A stretch of DNA of 64,000 nucleotides from Pseudomonas sp. PDM04 (GCF_014851765.1 NZ_JACVAI010000002.1:1-64000), one strand, 5' to 3'; shown: positions 25,610 to 34,491, numbered from the stretch's first letter. The notes: generated by a model from the letters alone, not told the origin. Translations and numbers: made by a program.

Positions 25610-25867
25610 TCAGGCAAACACTTCGCACATCTGCACCGCCGAGCAATCGATCTGGAACGGGCCGAAGAAATCGCCCTGGCGTTTCACCGGCGGATTACCG
25701 GCCAGCAGGCCCATGGCCTTGGCGGTTTCAATGTTGTGCGCGAGGTTGTGATTGGCCTCGATCGACCGCGCGACCGAGCCTGCGGAGCCGTGGCTGAAGC
25801 CGAGCAACGAAGGCCCGTTGGTCATGAACGCCAGGAAGGCAACGACCCAGAGTCTGACCCCTTTCAT
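25610..25867 (-). CDS. small hypothetical protein with N-terminal signal or anchor
   Basis: An 85-residue protein with a hydrophobic N-terminus (about 5-25) after MKGVRLW, then a soluble tail containing two cysteines (IDCSAVQMC). It starts on an ATGA overlap with the membrane peptide gene upstream (25864-25867), which supports both being real, and ends only 4 bases from the convergent GST gene. It may be exported. No family recognised. Confidence 0.6.
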   Translation of the reverse strand: MKGVRLWVVAFLAFMTNGPSLLGFSHGSAGSVARSIEANHNLAHNIETAKAMGLLAGNPPVKRQGDFFGPFQIDCSAVQMCEVFA

Positions 25868-26076
25868 ATCCCTGCCACTCCCACCGCGTCGACGTGATCG
25901 ACCACCGCGTTCTGCACGCGATGTTCGAACTGGATGCCTGGGTGAGCGACCTGGATCGGTGCGTCGATGTCGCGTTGCGATTGCGCCGAAAGGCTGACGA
26001 CCAACACCAGCGCCAGGTACAGACCGATGGCCAGGTAGGCGCCGTATTTGGCTGAAGTAAGAATGCTGCTGGCCAT
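25864..26076 (-). CDS. small single-helix membrane protein
   Basis: A 70-residue protein with one membrane helix (about 10-33, YGAYLAIGLYLALVLVVSL) and a short soluble tail. The ATG at 26074-26076 is preceded by CGGAG at 6 bases; an upstream ATG at 26094 lacks a ribosome site. It is co-transcribed and overlaps by 4 bases with the 85-residue gene. Function unknown. Confidence 0.65.
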   Translation of the reverse strand: MASSILTSAKYGAYLAIGLYLALVLVVSLSAQSQRDIDAPIQVAHPGIQFEHRVQNAVVDHVDAVGVAGI

Positions 26077-26191
26077 GATGTTCTCCGTGGACATGTTTCG
26101 ATGTCCACAGAATCGATCAAAAAAGCAGTGATAACCACTCAGGGTTATCCATAGTGACCATCAGCTTTATTGATCATTAAGCCAGTCTATT

Positions 26192-26317
26192 TCAGCCTTC
26201 AATAAAACTCATCATGCGCTCGTGCGCAGCGTCGGGCTCGCCGGGAACAGGCGTGTGAGCGGACAGGATAGGAGTTGAATAGAGGCAGAGAAGAACTACG
26301 GCCAGACGCATCGCCAT
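26192..26317 (-). CDS. 41-residue putative exported peptide
   Basis: A short frame starting MAMRLAVVLLCLYS with a hydrophobic core and a plausible signal cleavage after LSA, leaving a tail of about 20 residues. AAGGA lies 8 bases before the ATG at 26315-26317, which is the main support. It lies alone between two other small-protein genes on the same strand. It could be a real secreted peptide or chance. Confidence 0.45.
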   Translation of the reverse strand: MAMRLAVVLLCLYSTPILSAHTPVPGEPDAAHERMMSFIEG

Positions 26318-26431
26318 ACTGTCGATCCTTTTTATGGGAGAAGGAGTCAGAACGTCAGCGACAAATCTAATGGTATGGCCATGTGATATCAAGCCTTGCA
26401 CTGATAGCACTGTGACGGTGTCGTAAACGCG

Positions 26432-26506
26432 TTATGCAGGAGCGACCTCACTCGTTTTTTTTCAAGCCTTGGCTCGATTCACTCAAGTGACTTCGCTCCT
26501 GCATAA
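26432..26506. repeat. inverted repeat around 47-base loop, REP-like
   Basis: TTATGCAGGAGCGA (26432-26445) is perfectly complementary to TCGCTCCTGCATAA (26493-26506). The arm differs from the common REP in this window and represents a second palindrome family. It lies just downstream of the 59-residue gene and includes a T-run on the plus strand. Confidence 0.8.
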
Positions 26507-26524
26507 AGGGTGCAGGGCTGGCTT

Positions 26525-26704
26525 TCAGGCTTGGGTCTTGTGATCCAGCGCGGCGTAGAAGTTGGCGCTCTGTTGCAGGTATTTCTGGGTGTAGCTCTGG
26601 GTGGGGGCTTTTTTGTCGCTGATTTCCACGTTGGCGCTGGCTGGCAGAGCAACGGTGGCGGAGATGGCGGAAGCGGCGATGATGGAGAAGAGATTGAAGT
26701 TCAT
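26525..26704 (-). CDS. 59-residue exported protein
   Basis: Translation of the minus strand from the ATG at 26702-26704 gives a 59-residue protein: a signal peptide (residues 1-24, MNFNLFSIIAASAIS, cleavage after LPASA) and a short polar mature part ending YAALDHKTQA. AGGA lies 7 bases before the start. The pattern, a Sec signal plus a 35-residue polar mature chain, recurs in Pseudomonas small periplasmic proteins of unknown role. Stop at 26525-26527. Confidence 0.65.
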   Translation of the reverse strand: MNFNLFSIIAASAISATVALPASANVEISDKKAPTQSYTQKYLQQSANFYAALDHKTQA

Positions 26705-26831
26705 GGGGTATTCCTCGTAGTCAGTGGGCTTGCTTGCCGGTTAAGGCCGTGGAGCAAACTTAACGGTCGAGGTGGGTGCGTTGAAATCTTTTGTAGCACT
26801 AACGCATATCACTGACATTGATAGAAAGCTA

Positions 26832-26854
26832 CAGGCCCCATCAACCGGGGCCTG
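26832..26854 (-). terminator. hairpin after the lactonase gene
   Basis: CAGGCCCC (26832-26839) pairs perfectly with GGGGCCTG (26847-26854), 5 bases beyond the lactonase stop. The minus-strand 3' flank is TAGCTTTCT, a weak T-tract, so it is a probable terminator of moderate strength. Confidence 0.6.
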
Positions 26855-26858
26855 CGGT

Positions 26859-28034
26859 CTATTGACGCACCAGGAACTTCAGGTCGCTGGGGGCATCCAT
26901 CGGCAGTTTCTGGACGGTTTTGCCCAGCAGGCCGCTCTTGGCATCGCGTTCGATCACGACAATCTGATTGCTCTTCTGGTTGGCGATCAGCAGAAAGCGG
27001 CCACTCGGGTCGAGGCTGAACTCGCGCGGGTGATCGCCTTCCACCGAACGACGCTGCAGCTCCTTGAGGTGGCCAGTGGCGGGGTCGATGGCAAATACCA
27101 GCATCTGGTTGGCGGTGCCCCGGTTGCTGACGTAGAGAAAGCGCCCATCGGCCGAGGCATGCAGCGCGGCAGCAGCCTTGTCCGACACCGGTTGCCCAGC
27201 GGCAAGGTCGACACTCTGCGTTTGCTCGAGCCGGCCGTCGCGGTAGTCGAACACTGCGACCTGTGCGCTCATCTCCATCGTCAGCCAGGCATGCTTGCCA
27301 TCGGCGCTGAACAGCAAATGCCGAGGACCGCTGCCCGCTGGCAATTGCACGAACGCCGGGTCGGCGGGCACCAGCGGCAGGTCCGGGTTGGCCTTGGGAT
27401 CGAAGCGATAGACAAACACCCTGTCGGCGCCCAGGTCATTGGAGAACACGAACCGGCCATCCGGCGACGGCACCGTGGAGTGGACATGCGCCGACATCTG
27501 CCGCTCGGGGTTGACCCGGCTGGCGGGATGGCTGCTCATCTGCACCACGGGCCGCAGTTGGCCAGCGGCGCCCAGCGGCAACACGGCCAGGGTGCCACCC
27601 GGGTCTTCAGCCACTGAATAGTTGCTGACGAACAGGTGGCTGGCGTCCTGGCTGAGGCTCGAATGGGTCGGCTCATTGCCCAGGCTCTGCACCTGGTTGA
27701 TCAGGCTCAGCGCGTGGGTCTTGGGATCGATGGCATAGCTGCTGACGCGTCCGACCGGGTCGGCCTGTCCCGGACCGTTTTCGTTGACCACGAACAGGTA
27801 ACGCAGGTCCTTGGACAGGGTCAGCCAGGACGGGTTTTCGCTCTTGACCACTTGCAGTGGTTTGGCCTCGAGCTGGCCGCGGACGCTGTCGAAACCCAGG
27901 CGATAAATCCCCTGGCTCTGGCCCCCGGTGTACGAACCCACCAGCACCTGGTAGTGCTCGGCAGGTGCTGCCTGTACGCCCATGGCGCCGACGCTGCTGG
28001 CGATCAACAGCGGCCAGAGCTTACGCATCCTCAT
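26859..28034 (-). CDS. lactonase family protein (6-phosphogluconolactonase-like beta-propeller)
   Basis: A 391-residue protein with a Sec signal (about 1-22, ending GVQA) and a seven-bladed propeller of the YbhE/Pgl family: VGSYTGG near the N-terminus, NPSWLTLS, RVNPERQMSAHVHS, and GPRHLLFS with NEGDHPREFSLDPSG-like repeats later. The exported location suggests hydrolysis of sugar lactones in the periplasm rather than cytosolic pentose-phosphate metabolism. I used the ATG at 28034, preceded by GAGG; an ATG at 28028 is equally possible. It overlaps the upstream small gene by 14 bases. Confidence 0.88.
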   Translation of the reverse strand: MRMRKLWPLLIASSVGAMGVQAAPAEHYQVLVGSYTGGQSQGIYRLGFDSVRGQLEAKPLQVVKSENPSWLTLSKDLRYLFVVNENGPGQADPVGRVSSYAIDPKTHALSLINQVQSLGNEPTHSSLSQDASHLFVSNYSVAEDPGGTLAVLPLGAAGQLRPVVQMSSHPASRVNPERQMSAHVHSTVPSPDGRFVFSNDLGADRVFVYRFDPKANPDLPLVPADPAFVQLPAGSGPRHLLFSADGKHAWLTMEMSAQVAVFDYRDGRLEQTQSVDLAAGQPVSDKAAAALHASADGRFLYVSNRGTANQMLVFAIDPATGHLKELQRRSVEGDHPREFSLDPSGRFLLIANQKSNQIVVIERDAKSGLLGKTVQKLPMDAPSDLKFLVRQ

Positions 28035-28314
28035 GCACGTCATCCTCGTTGTCACCACCCGTGGCGTCCAGACAGACCAGGCGGTGCTCACCGGACTGAC
28101 CGCTGATGACCCAGCTTTGCAGGGAGGCATCGAAGGTCGCCGCTTCAATCTGCGCCATGTTGAACACCCAACGCTTGAGCGCACGGCCGTCCATGCATTC
28201 GATGTGCAGTTGGTCCTCTTCATCAAGGGAGAAATCGAAGGCGTGCAGCCCGTCGATTTCCAGCATGTCGCAGGTTTCGAGGGCGGCGAGCAAGGTGTGG
28301 GTTACGGCAGTCAT
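28021..28314 (-). CDS. small conserved protein, 97 aa (possibly DUF5629)
   Basis: A 97-residue acidic cytoplasmic protein with no membrane segment. Pattern and size fit a Pseudomonas-restricted family I recall as DUF5629, but this is not verified. Its stop overlaps the lactonase start, so the two genes are co-translated. Function unknown. Confidence 0.7.
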   Translation of the reverse strand: MTAVTHTLLAALETCDMLEIDGLHAFDFSLDEEDQLHIECMDGRALKRWVFNMAQIEAATFDASLQSWVISGQSGEHRLVCLDATGGDNEDDVHEDA

Positions 28315-28396
28315 GGCAGTCAGTCTTTAAAGGAGAAAGACGCAATGATAGCTCAATGTGATGCTGGCCCCGATGCTGCGACCAACATAGAACGAA

Positions 28397-28484
28397 GGTG
28401 GGAGCGGGCTTGCTCGCGAAGAGGTAGTGTCAGTCGCCGATGATGTGACTGATAGACCGCTTCGCGAGCAAGCCCGCTCCCACC
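28397..28484. repeat. REP pair in inverted orientation
   Basis: GGTGGGAGCGGGCTTGCTCG starting at 28397 and its reverse complement ending at 28484 face each other in the 205-base gap between the DUF5629-like gene and the semialdehyde dehydrogenase gene. Confidence 0.9.
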
Positions 28485-28519
28485 CTTGAATCGTGTTGCG
28501 AAGTGGCGGTTTTCAGCCG

Positions 28520-30100
28520 TTACAACCCCTCACGCGACGGCTGTCCATCCACCAGCCGCTGGATGCCCAGTGGGTTGGCGTTTTTCAGCGGGTCCGGCAG
28601 CAAGCTGTCGGGGTAGTTCTGGAAGCACACCGGGCGCAGGAAACGGTCGATGGCCAGGGTGCCCACCGACGTGCCACGCGCATCGGAGGTGGCCGGGTAC
28701 GGGCCGCCATGGACCATCGAATCGCACACTTCGACACCGGTCGGGTAACCATTGAGCAGGATCCGCCCAACCTTTTGCTCCAGCAACGGCGTCAACTCGC
28801 CGAACTGTTCGAAATCGCCAGGCTCACCAATGATCGTCGCCGTCAGTTGCCCGTGCAGGCCGTGCAAGGCCGCACTCAGCTGCGCCTGGTCGGCGACTTC
28901 GACAAACACCGTGGTCGGGCCGAAGATCTCTTCCTGCAACACTTCATCGCCATCGATCAACAAGCCGACATCGGCCTTGAACAATTGCGGTTGAGCCTGA
29001 TTGCCCTGCTGCGCACTGCCGGCCAGATGAGTCACGCCCGGATGCGCGAGGAGCTTTTGCAGCCCTTTGCCGTAGCTGCTCAAGGTGCCGGCGTTGAGCA
29101 TGGTTTGCGCCGGCTGATCGTTGATCAACCCCGCCACCTGCTGCACGAACGCACTGAATTGCGGCGAGCGAATGCCAATCACCAGGCCAGGGTTGGTGCA
29201 GAACTGGCCACAGCCCTGGACCACCGACGCCGTCAGGTCACGGGCAACGGTTTCGCTGCGCGCTTGCAGTGCCTGGGGCAGGACGATCACCGGGTTGATG
29301 CTCGACATCTCGGCGAACACCGGGATCGGTTGCGCCCGGGCGGCCGCCATATCGCACAGGGCGCGGCCGCCACGCAGCGAACCGGTGAAGCCCACTGCCT
29401 GGATCGCCGGATGCTTGACCAGCGCCTCGCCGACTCCGCCGCCGTAAATCATGTTGAACACACCGGCTGGCATGTCGGTTTTTTCCGCAGCACGGATGAT
29501 CGCGTCGGCAACCTGTTCTGCGGTCGCCATGTGCCCGCTGTGGGCCTTGAAGACCACGGGGCAACCGGCGGCCAGGGCCGAAGCGGTGTCGCCGCCCGCC
29601 GTGGAAAAGGCCAGCGGAAAGTTGCTCGCGCCGAACACGGCCACGGGACCCAGGCCGATGCGGTACTGACGCAAGTCGGGACGCGGCAAGGGCTTGCGTT
29701 CCGGCAAGGCCTGGTCGATCCGCGCGCCGTAGAAATCGCCGCGTCGCAGGACCTTGGCGAACAGACGCATCTGGCCGCTGGTGCGACCGCGCTCGCCCTG
29801 AATCCGTGCTGCCGGCAGCGCGGTTTCGCGGCAGACCACGGCGACGAAATCGTCGCCCAGGGCGTCCAGCTCATCGGCAATCGCATCGAGAAACTGCGCG
29901 CGGCGCTCGGCGCTGAGGCTGCGATACGCCGGGTAAGCCGCAGCGGCGGCCTTGGCGGCGGCATCCACCTCCTGCGGCGTGGCCTGCACGAACGTGCCTG
30001 GCAGCGCCTCGCCGGTGCTGGCGTCGACGCTTTGCAGTTTGACCGTGCCGGCCGCGCTGCGCGAACCGCCGATGTAGTTGTGACCCAGTAGCTGACTCAT
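28520..30100 (-). CDS. 2-oxoglutarate semialdehyde (2,5-dioxovalerate) dehydrogenase
   Basis: A 526-residue aldehyde dehydrogenase of the class that oxidises 2-oxoglutarate semialdehyde to 2-oxoglutarate with NAD(P)+, the last step of oxidative pentose and hexarate pathways. The nucleotide site (VFGASNFPLAF, GGDTASALAAGCPVVFKAH), the general base glutamate in VFAEMSSINP and the catalytic cysteine in GQFCTNPG are intact. The ATG at 30098-30100 has AGGA 7 bases upstream; the longer frame reads into araD1. It lies 10 bases after araD1 and is clearly in its operon. Confidence 0.93.
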   Translation of the reverse strand: MSQLLGHNYIGGSRSAAGTVKLQSVDASTGEALPGTFVQATPQEVDAAAKAAAAAYPAYRSLSAERRAQFLDAIADELDALGDDFVAVVCRETALPAARIQGERGRTSGQMRLFAKVLRRGDFYGARIDQALPERKPLPRPDLRQYRIGLGPVAVFGASNFPLAFSTAGGDTASALAAGCPVVFKAHSGHMATAEQVADAIIRAAEKTDMPAGVFNMIYGGGVGEALVKHPAIQAVGFTGSLRGGRALCDMAAARAQPIPVFAEMSSINPVIVLPQALQARSETVARDLTASVVQGCGQFCTNPGLVIGIRSPQFSAFVQQVAGLINDQPAQTMLNAGTLSSYGKGLQKLLAHPGVTHLAGSAQQGNQAQPQLFKADVGLLIDGDEVLQEEIFGPTTVFVEVADQAQLSAALHGLHGQLTATIIGEPGDFEQFGELTPLLEQKVGRILLNGYPTGVEVCDSMVHGGPYPATSDARGTSVGTLAIDRFLRPVCFQNYPDSLLPDPLKNANPLGIQRLVDGQPSREGL

Positions 30101-30110
30101 GGGGGTTTCC

Positions 30111-31103
30111 TTAAAGAGTACCGATGGTGCCGGGTTCGAAGACCGCTTCAACCGGTGCAATACCGTTGACCAACGGTGCGCCGAACTCGGCCTGACTGAT
30201 TTCGAAGACATCACCCGGCTGCGTACGAATGCCGTCGGCAAACGATAGCGTCGCTGTGCCGAAGAAGTGAATGTGCACGTCACCCGGGCGCAGGAACTGA
30301 CTGTACTTGAAATGGTGGTATTCGAGGTTCTCCAGGCTATGGCACATGTTCGCCTCACCGCTCAGGAACTCGTTCTGCCACAACACTTCGCCGTTACGCA
30401 CGATGCGGCTGGTGCCCGCCAGATGTTGAGGCAGTTCACCGACCCGAAGTTCCGGGCCGTAGCTGCAACTGCGCAATTTCGAGTGCGCCAGGTACAGGTA
30501 GTTCTTGCGTTCCATGACGTGGTCGGAAAACTCGTTGCCAACCGCAAAGCCCAGTCGATAAGGCTTGCCATCGTGGCCGATGACATACAGGCCGCTGATC
30601 TCCGGTTCTTCACCGGCGTCTTCGGCGAATGGCGGCAGCGGGAACGGCTGGCCCGGGCGCACGACGATGCTGCCGTCGCCCTTGTAGAACCATTCCGGCT
30701 GCACGCCGGCCTGGCCCGCCGCCGGCTTGCCGCCCTCCACGCCCCACTTGAAGATGCGCATGGTGTCGGTCATCGCCGCTTCGTCGCTGGCTTGCTGGTG
30801 CATTTTGTCCCGAGCCGAGGCGCTGCCCAGATGGGTCAGGCCAGTGCCGCTGACCAGCATGTGCGCCGGGTCCGGATGGTCCAGCGGCGGCAGGATGCGC
30901 AGCTTGGCCAACAGTTCGGCGTAGTCGTGGCTGATGCCCAGGCCCTGTGCACTGACCTGGCGCTCAAGGCTGACCCCGGCCTCGATGGCCGCCAGGGCGA
31001 GGTCGCGCACCGTGTGCGCATCCTGTACTTCGCGCACCAGACCGGCCTCGACCACACCGACCCGGCGTTCACCGTTAACCAATTCGAATTGAACCAGACG
31101 CAT
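30111..31103 (-). CDS. araD1: FAH-superfamily AraD1 / GguC-type protein
   Basis: A 330-residue member of the fumarylacetoacetate hydrolase superfamily. The C-terminal two thirds hold acidic metal ligands (EPEISGLYVIG, GNEFSDHVMER) and late motifs HIHFFGTATLSFADG and GDVFEIS. Proteins named AraD1 are found next to arabonate or galactarate genes and are proposed to dehydrate the 2-keto-3-deoxy acid. Here it would convert 2-keto-3-deoxy-L-arabinonate to 2-oxoglutarate semialdehyde, feeding the adjacent dehydrogenase. That reaction is inference from context. Confidence 0.85.
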   Translation of the reverse strand: MRLVQFELVNGERRVGVVEAGLVREVQDAHTVRDLALAAIEAGVSLERQVSAQGLGISHDYAELLAKLRILPPLDHPDPAHMLVSGTGLTHLGSASARDKMHQQASDEAAMTDTMRIFKWGVEGGKPAAGQAGVQPEWFYKGDGSIVVRPGQPFPLPPFAEDAGEEPEISGLYVIGHDGKPYRLGFAVGNEFSDHVMERKNYLYLAHSKLRSCSYGPELRVGELPQHLAGTSRIVRNGEVLWQNEFLSGEANMCHSLENLEYHHFKYSQFLRPGDVHIHFFGTATLSFADGIRTQPGDVFEISQAEFGAPLVNGIAPVEAVFEPGTIGTL

Positions 31104-31138
31104 GAATTTCTCCTGTTTGATTCAACACCGCCTATCCC

Positions 31139-31226
31139 TGTGGGAGCGAGCCCGCTGGCGATGGCGGTGTTTCAGTAGCATGAATATTGAATGTGATATC
31201 CCTTCGCGAGCAGGCTCGCTCCCACA
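31139..31226. repeat. REP pair in inverted orientation
   Basis: Two REP copies, 31139-31161 and 31203-31226, face each other in the gap between the MFS transporter gene and araD1. They may let transporter and enzyme transcripts differ in stability. Confidence 0.9.
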
Positions 31227-31247
31227 GGGGGTGGAGGTGCTCCGTAT

Positions 31248-32561
31248 TCAGCTCCGGCGGGCACTGGCGGCAAACTGATCCGCCGGCAATACATGCTTGC
31301 GCTCCAGCTGGCGATACACCACGCCGGTCAGGATCAGCCCGAACACCATCACCCCGGACAGGAAATAGAGTCCGGACGCCAGGTTGCCGGTGTATTCCTT
31401 CAACGCACCGATCACGAACGGGCCAATGTAGCCGCCGAGGTTGCCCACCGAGTTGATCAAGGCAATCCCCGCCGCCGCGCTGGCACCGGCAAAGAAACGG
31501 CCCGGCAACGTCCAGAACACCGCGGTGCAGGAAAACAGCGCGAACGCCACCAGGCACAATGCTGCCAGTTGCAGCACGGGCAACGTCAGCCAGGCACTGA
31601 GGAACAGGCCGACGGCCCCCAGGACATACAGCACCGCCAGGTGACCGTAGCGGTCATTCAGGCGATCGGAACTGCGCGGAATGATCAACAGGCCGACGAT
31701 CCCGAAAATGTAGGGCACCGAGGAGACGAAACCGGTGACCAGATCACTGCCGCCGAACTGCTTGATCAGTGTCGGCAGCCACAGGCCCAGGCCATAGATG
31801 CTCAGGGTTACCGGCAGGTAGAACAGCGCCAGCAGCAGCACGCGGGTGTCCTTGAGCGCATGCAATGGATTGCCATGACGCGTCTGGCCGTATTCCGCCA
31901 GGTCTCTTTTCAGCTCGCCGGCCAGCCAGTCCTTCTCGGCCTGGTCCATCCATTTCACCTGTTGCGGACCATCCGGCAACCAGCGCAGTACCGGCCAGGT
32001 CAGCACGATCGCCGGGGTGCCGATGACGATGAACAGCCACTGCCAGCCATGCAGGCCGAGGATCCCGTCCATCCCCAGCAAGCCACCGGACACCGGGCCG
32101 GTGATCAGCATGGCGATCGGTTGGGACAGGATGAACAGGCCGAGGATCTTGCCGCGATGGCGCACCGGGAACCACTGGGTGATGTAGTACAGAACACCTG
32201 GAAAGAAGCCGGCTTCGGCGGCGCCCAGCAGGAAGCGCATCACATAGAAGCTGTGTGGCCCCTGGACGAAGGCCATGCCGATGGTGATGGCGCCCCAGGT
32301 GATCATGATCCGCGCAAACCAGCGTCGTGCGCCGAAGCGTTCGAGCATCAGGTTGCTGGGGATCTCGAACAGGAAGTAGCCAATGAAGAACAGCCCCGCA
32401 CCGAGGCCGTAGGCCGCATCGCCGATGCCGATGTCAGCGCCCATGTGCAGCTTGGCGAAACCCACGGCGGAGCGATCCACATAGGCGATCAGGTACAGCA
32501 GGATCAGGAAGGGAATCAGTTTGAGTGTGATGCGACGAATAAGCCGCAATTCCTGGCTCAT
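31248..32561 (-). CDS. MFS transporter, anion:cation symporter (sugar-acid) family
   Basis: A 437-residue permease with twelve predicted helices. YVDRSAVGFAK in the first helix and loop, and RWFARIMITWGAI, GFFPGVLYYITQWFP and HRGKILGLF further on are typical of the phthalate/galactonate/tartrate symporter family. It probably imports the aldonic or uronic acid used by the neighbouring enzymes. It heads the minus-strand arm and is divergent from the dehydratase gene. Confidence 0.9.
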   Translation of the reverse strand: MSQELRLIRRITLKLIPFLILLYLIAYVDRSAVGFAKLHMGADIGIGDAAYGLGAGLFFIGYFLFEIPSNLMLERFGARRWFARIMITWGAITIGMAFVQGPHSFYVMRFLLGAAEAGFFPGVLYYITQWFPVRHRGKILGLFILSQPIAMLITGPVSGGLLGMDGILGLHGWQWLFIVIGTPAIVLTWPVLRWLPDGPQQVKWMDQAEKDWLAGELKRDLAEYGQTRHGNPLHALKDTRVLLLALFYLPVTLSIYGLGLWLPTLIKQFGGSDLVTGFVSSVPYIFGIVGLLIIPRSSDRLNDRYGHLAVLYVLGAVGLFLSAWLTLPVLQLAALCLVAFALFSCTAVFWTLPGRFFAGASAAAGIALINSVGNLGGYIGPFVIGALKEYTGNLASGLYFLSGVMVFGLILTGVVYRQLERKHVLPADQFAASARRS

Positions 32562-32652
32562 GAGATCGGTCTCCGATTGTTGTTGTTATGGAACCTCGGG
32601 GGACGCCTCTCGCGAAAATCGCCAGGGCCATCCCTCCAGTGAAAGCGACTAT

Positions 32653-32740
32653 ATAGTAATACTATTTAATCGAGCAACACTTCCAAAGCGGAGAAATTGC
32701 GCTTATGGTACGGGTCAGCACGAACAATATAGTCATACAA
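32653..32740. promoter_or_regulatory. candidate GntR/FadR operators in divergent promoter
   Basis: The 193-base gap between the MFS gene and the dehydratase gene has a perfect odd palindrome ATAGTA-A-TACTAT at 32653-32665 and a near copy ATAGTCATACAAT starting at 32729. The shared core is ATAGT(A/C)ATAC. Two similar sites flanking a divergent promoter fit the regulator encoded downstream at 34637. Sequence similarity is seen; binding is inference. Confidence 0.55.
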
Positions 32741-32754
32741 TAAGAGAATCGATC

Positions 32755-34491
32755 ATGTCTGATAAGAAACCCACCCTGCGCTCCGCCCAATGGTTTGGCA
32801 CGGCCGACAAGAACGGCTTCATGTACCGCAGCTGGATGAAGAATCAGGGCATCGCCGACCACCAGTTCCATGGCAAGCCGATCATTGGCATCTGTAATAC
32901 CTGGTCGGAGCTGACCCCCTGCAACGCGCATTTCCGCCAGATCGCCGAGCACGTCAAACGCGGCGTGATCGAGGCCGGCGGTTTCCCGGTGGAGTTTCCA
33001 GTGTTCTCCAACGGTGAATCGAACCTGCGCCCGACCGCCATGCTCACCCGTAACCTGGCGAGCATGGACGTGGAAGAAGCCATTCGCGGCAACCCGATCG
33101 ACGGCGTGGTGCTGCTGACCGGTTGCGACAAGACCACCCCGGCCCTGCTGATGGGCGCCGCCAGTTGCGATGTGCCGGCCATCGTCGTCACCGGTGGGCC
33201 GATGCTCAACGGCAAGCACAAGGGCAAGGACATCGGTTCGGGCACCGTGGTCTGGCAACTGAGCGAACAGGTCAAGGCCGGCACCATCACCATCGACGAC
33301 TTCCTCGCGGCCGAGGGCGGCATGTCCCGTTCGGCGGGCACCTGCAACACCATGGGCACCGCCTCGACCATGGCCTGCATGGCCGAAGCGCTTGGCACCT
33401 CCCTGCCCCATAACGCGGCGATTCCGGCGGTGGACGCACGCCGCTACGTGTTGGCCCACATGTCCGGCATGCGTGCGGTGGAGATGGTCCGCGAAGACTT
33501 GCGGCTGTCGAAGATACTCACCAAGGAAGCGTTCGAAAACGCCATTCGAGTCAACGCGGCGATTGGCGGTTCGACCAACGCGGTGATCCACCTGAAGGCC
33601 ATCGCCGGGCGGATTGGCGTCGAACTGGACCTCGACGACTGGACCCGCATCGGTCGTGGCATGCCGACCATCGTCGACCTGCAGCCGTCCGGGCGTTTCC
33701 TGATGGAAGAGTTCTACTACGCCGGTGGCCTGCCTGCCGTACTGCGACGCCTGGGTGAAGCCAATCTGATCCCGAACCCGAACGCCTTGACGGTCAACGG
33801 CAAGTCCCTGGGCGAGAACACCAAGGACGCGCCGATCTATGGCGAGGACGAAGTGATCCGTACCCTCGACAACCCGATCCGGGCCGATGGCGGGATCTGC
33901 GTGCTGCGCGGCAACCTGGCGCCGCTCGGTGCCGTACTCAAGCCTTCGGCGGCCACGCCGGAACTGATGCAGCATCGCGGGCGTGCCGTGGTGTTCGAAA
34001 ACTTCGACATGTACAAGGCCCGGATCAACGACCCGGAACTGGACGTGGACGCCAGCTCGATCCTGGTGATGAAGAACTGCGGGCCGAAGGGTTATCCGGG
34101 CATGGCCGAAGTCGGCAACATGGGCTTGCCGGCCAAACTGCTGGCCCAGGGTGTGACCGACATGGTGCGCATTTCCGATGCGCGCATGAGCGGCACCGCC
34201 TACGGCACCGTGGTATTGCACGTGGCGCCGGAAGCGGCGGCTGGCGGTCCTCTGGCCGTGGTGAAGGAAGGTGACTGGATCGAACTGGATTGCGCCAGCG
34301 GCCGCCTGCACCTGGACATTCCGGATGCCGAACTCGCCGCGCGCATGGCCGACCTGCAACCGCCACAACAGTTGCTGGTGGGCGGCTATCGTCAGTTGTA
34401 CATCGACCATGTCTTGCAAGCGGACCAGGGTTGCGACTTTGACTTCCTGGTCGGCTGCCGTGGGGCCGAAGTGCCGCGTCACTCGCACTGA
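32755..34491 (+). CDS. IlvD/Edd-family dehydratase, probable L-arabinonate dehydratase
   Basis: A 578-residue Fe-S dehydratase converting a sugar acid to its 2-keto-3-deoxy acid. Cluster ligands are C56 (TPCNAHF), C124 (TGCDKTTP) and C197 (AGTCNTMG); these align, with a constant shift of three, with the ligands I remember for Rhizobium L-arabinonate dehydratase. The catalytic serine lies in SDARMSGTAYG. The start is the ATG at 32755; the open frame extends upstream through the promoter region and was not used. Neighbours (AraD1, semialdehyde dehydrogenase) complete the L-arabinonate route, though other pentonates or D-fuconate are possible. Confidence 0.93.
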   Translation: MSDKKPTLRSAQWFGTADKNGFMYRSWMKNQGIADHQFHGKPIIGICNTWSELTPCNAHFRQIAEHVKRGVIEAGGFPVEFPVFSNGESNLRPTAMLTRNLASMDVEEAIRGNPIDGVVLLTGCDKTTPALLMGAASCDVPAIVVTGGPMLNGKHKGKDIGSGTVVWQLSEQVKAGTITIDDFLAAEGGMSRSAGTCNTMGTASTMACMAEALGTSLPHNAAIPAVDARRYVLAHMSGMRAVEMVREDLRLSKILTKEAFENAIRVNAAIGGSTNAVIHLKAIAGRIGVELDLDDWTRIGRGMPTIVDLQPSGRFLMEEFYYAGGLPAVLRRLGEANLIPNPNALTVNGKSLGENTKDAPIYGEDEVIRTLDNPIRADGGICVLRGNLAPLGAVLKPSAATPELMQHRGRAVVFENFDMYKARINDPELDVDASSILVMKNCGPKGYPGMAEVGNMGLPAKLLAQGVTDMVRISDARMSGTAYGTVVLHVAPEAAAGGPLAVVKEGDWIELDCASGRLHLDIPDAELAARMADLQPPQQLLVGGYRQLYIDHVLQADQGCDFDFLVGCRGAEVPRHSH

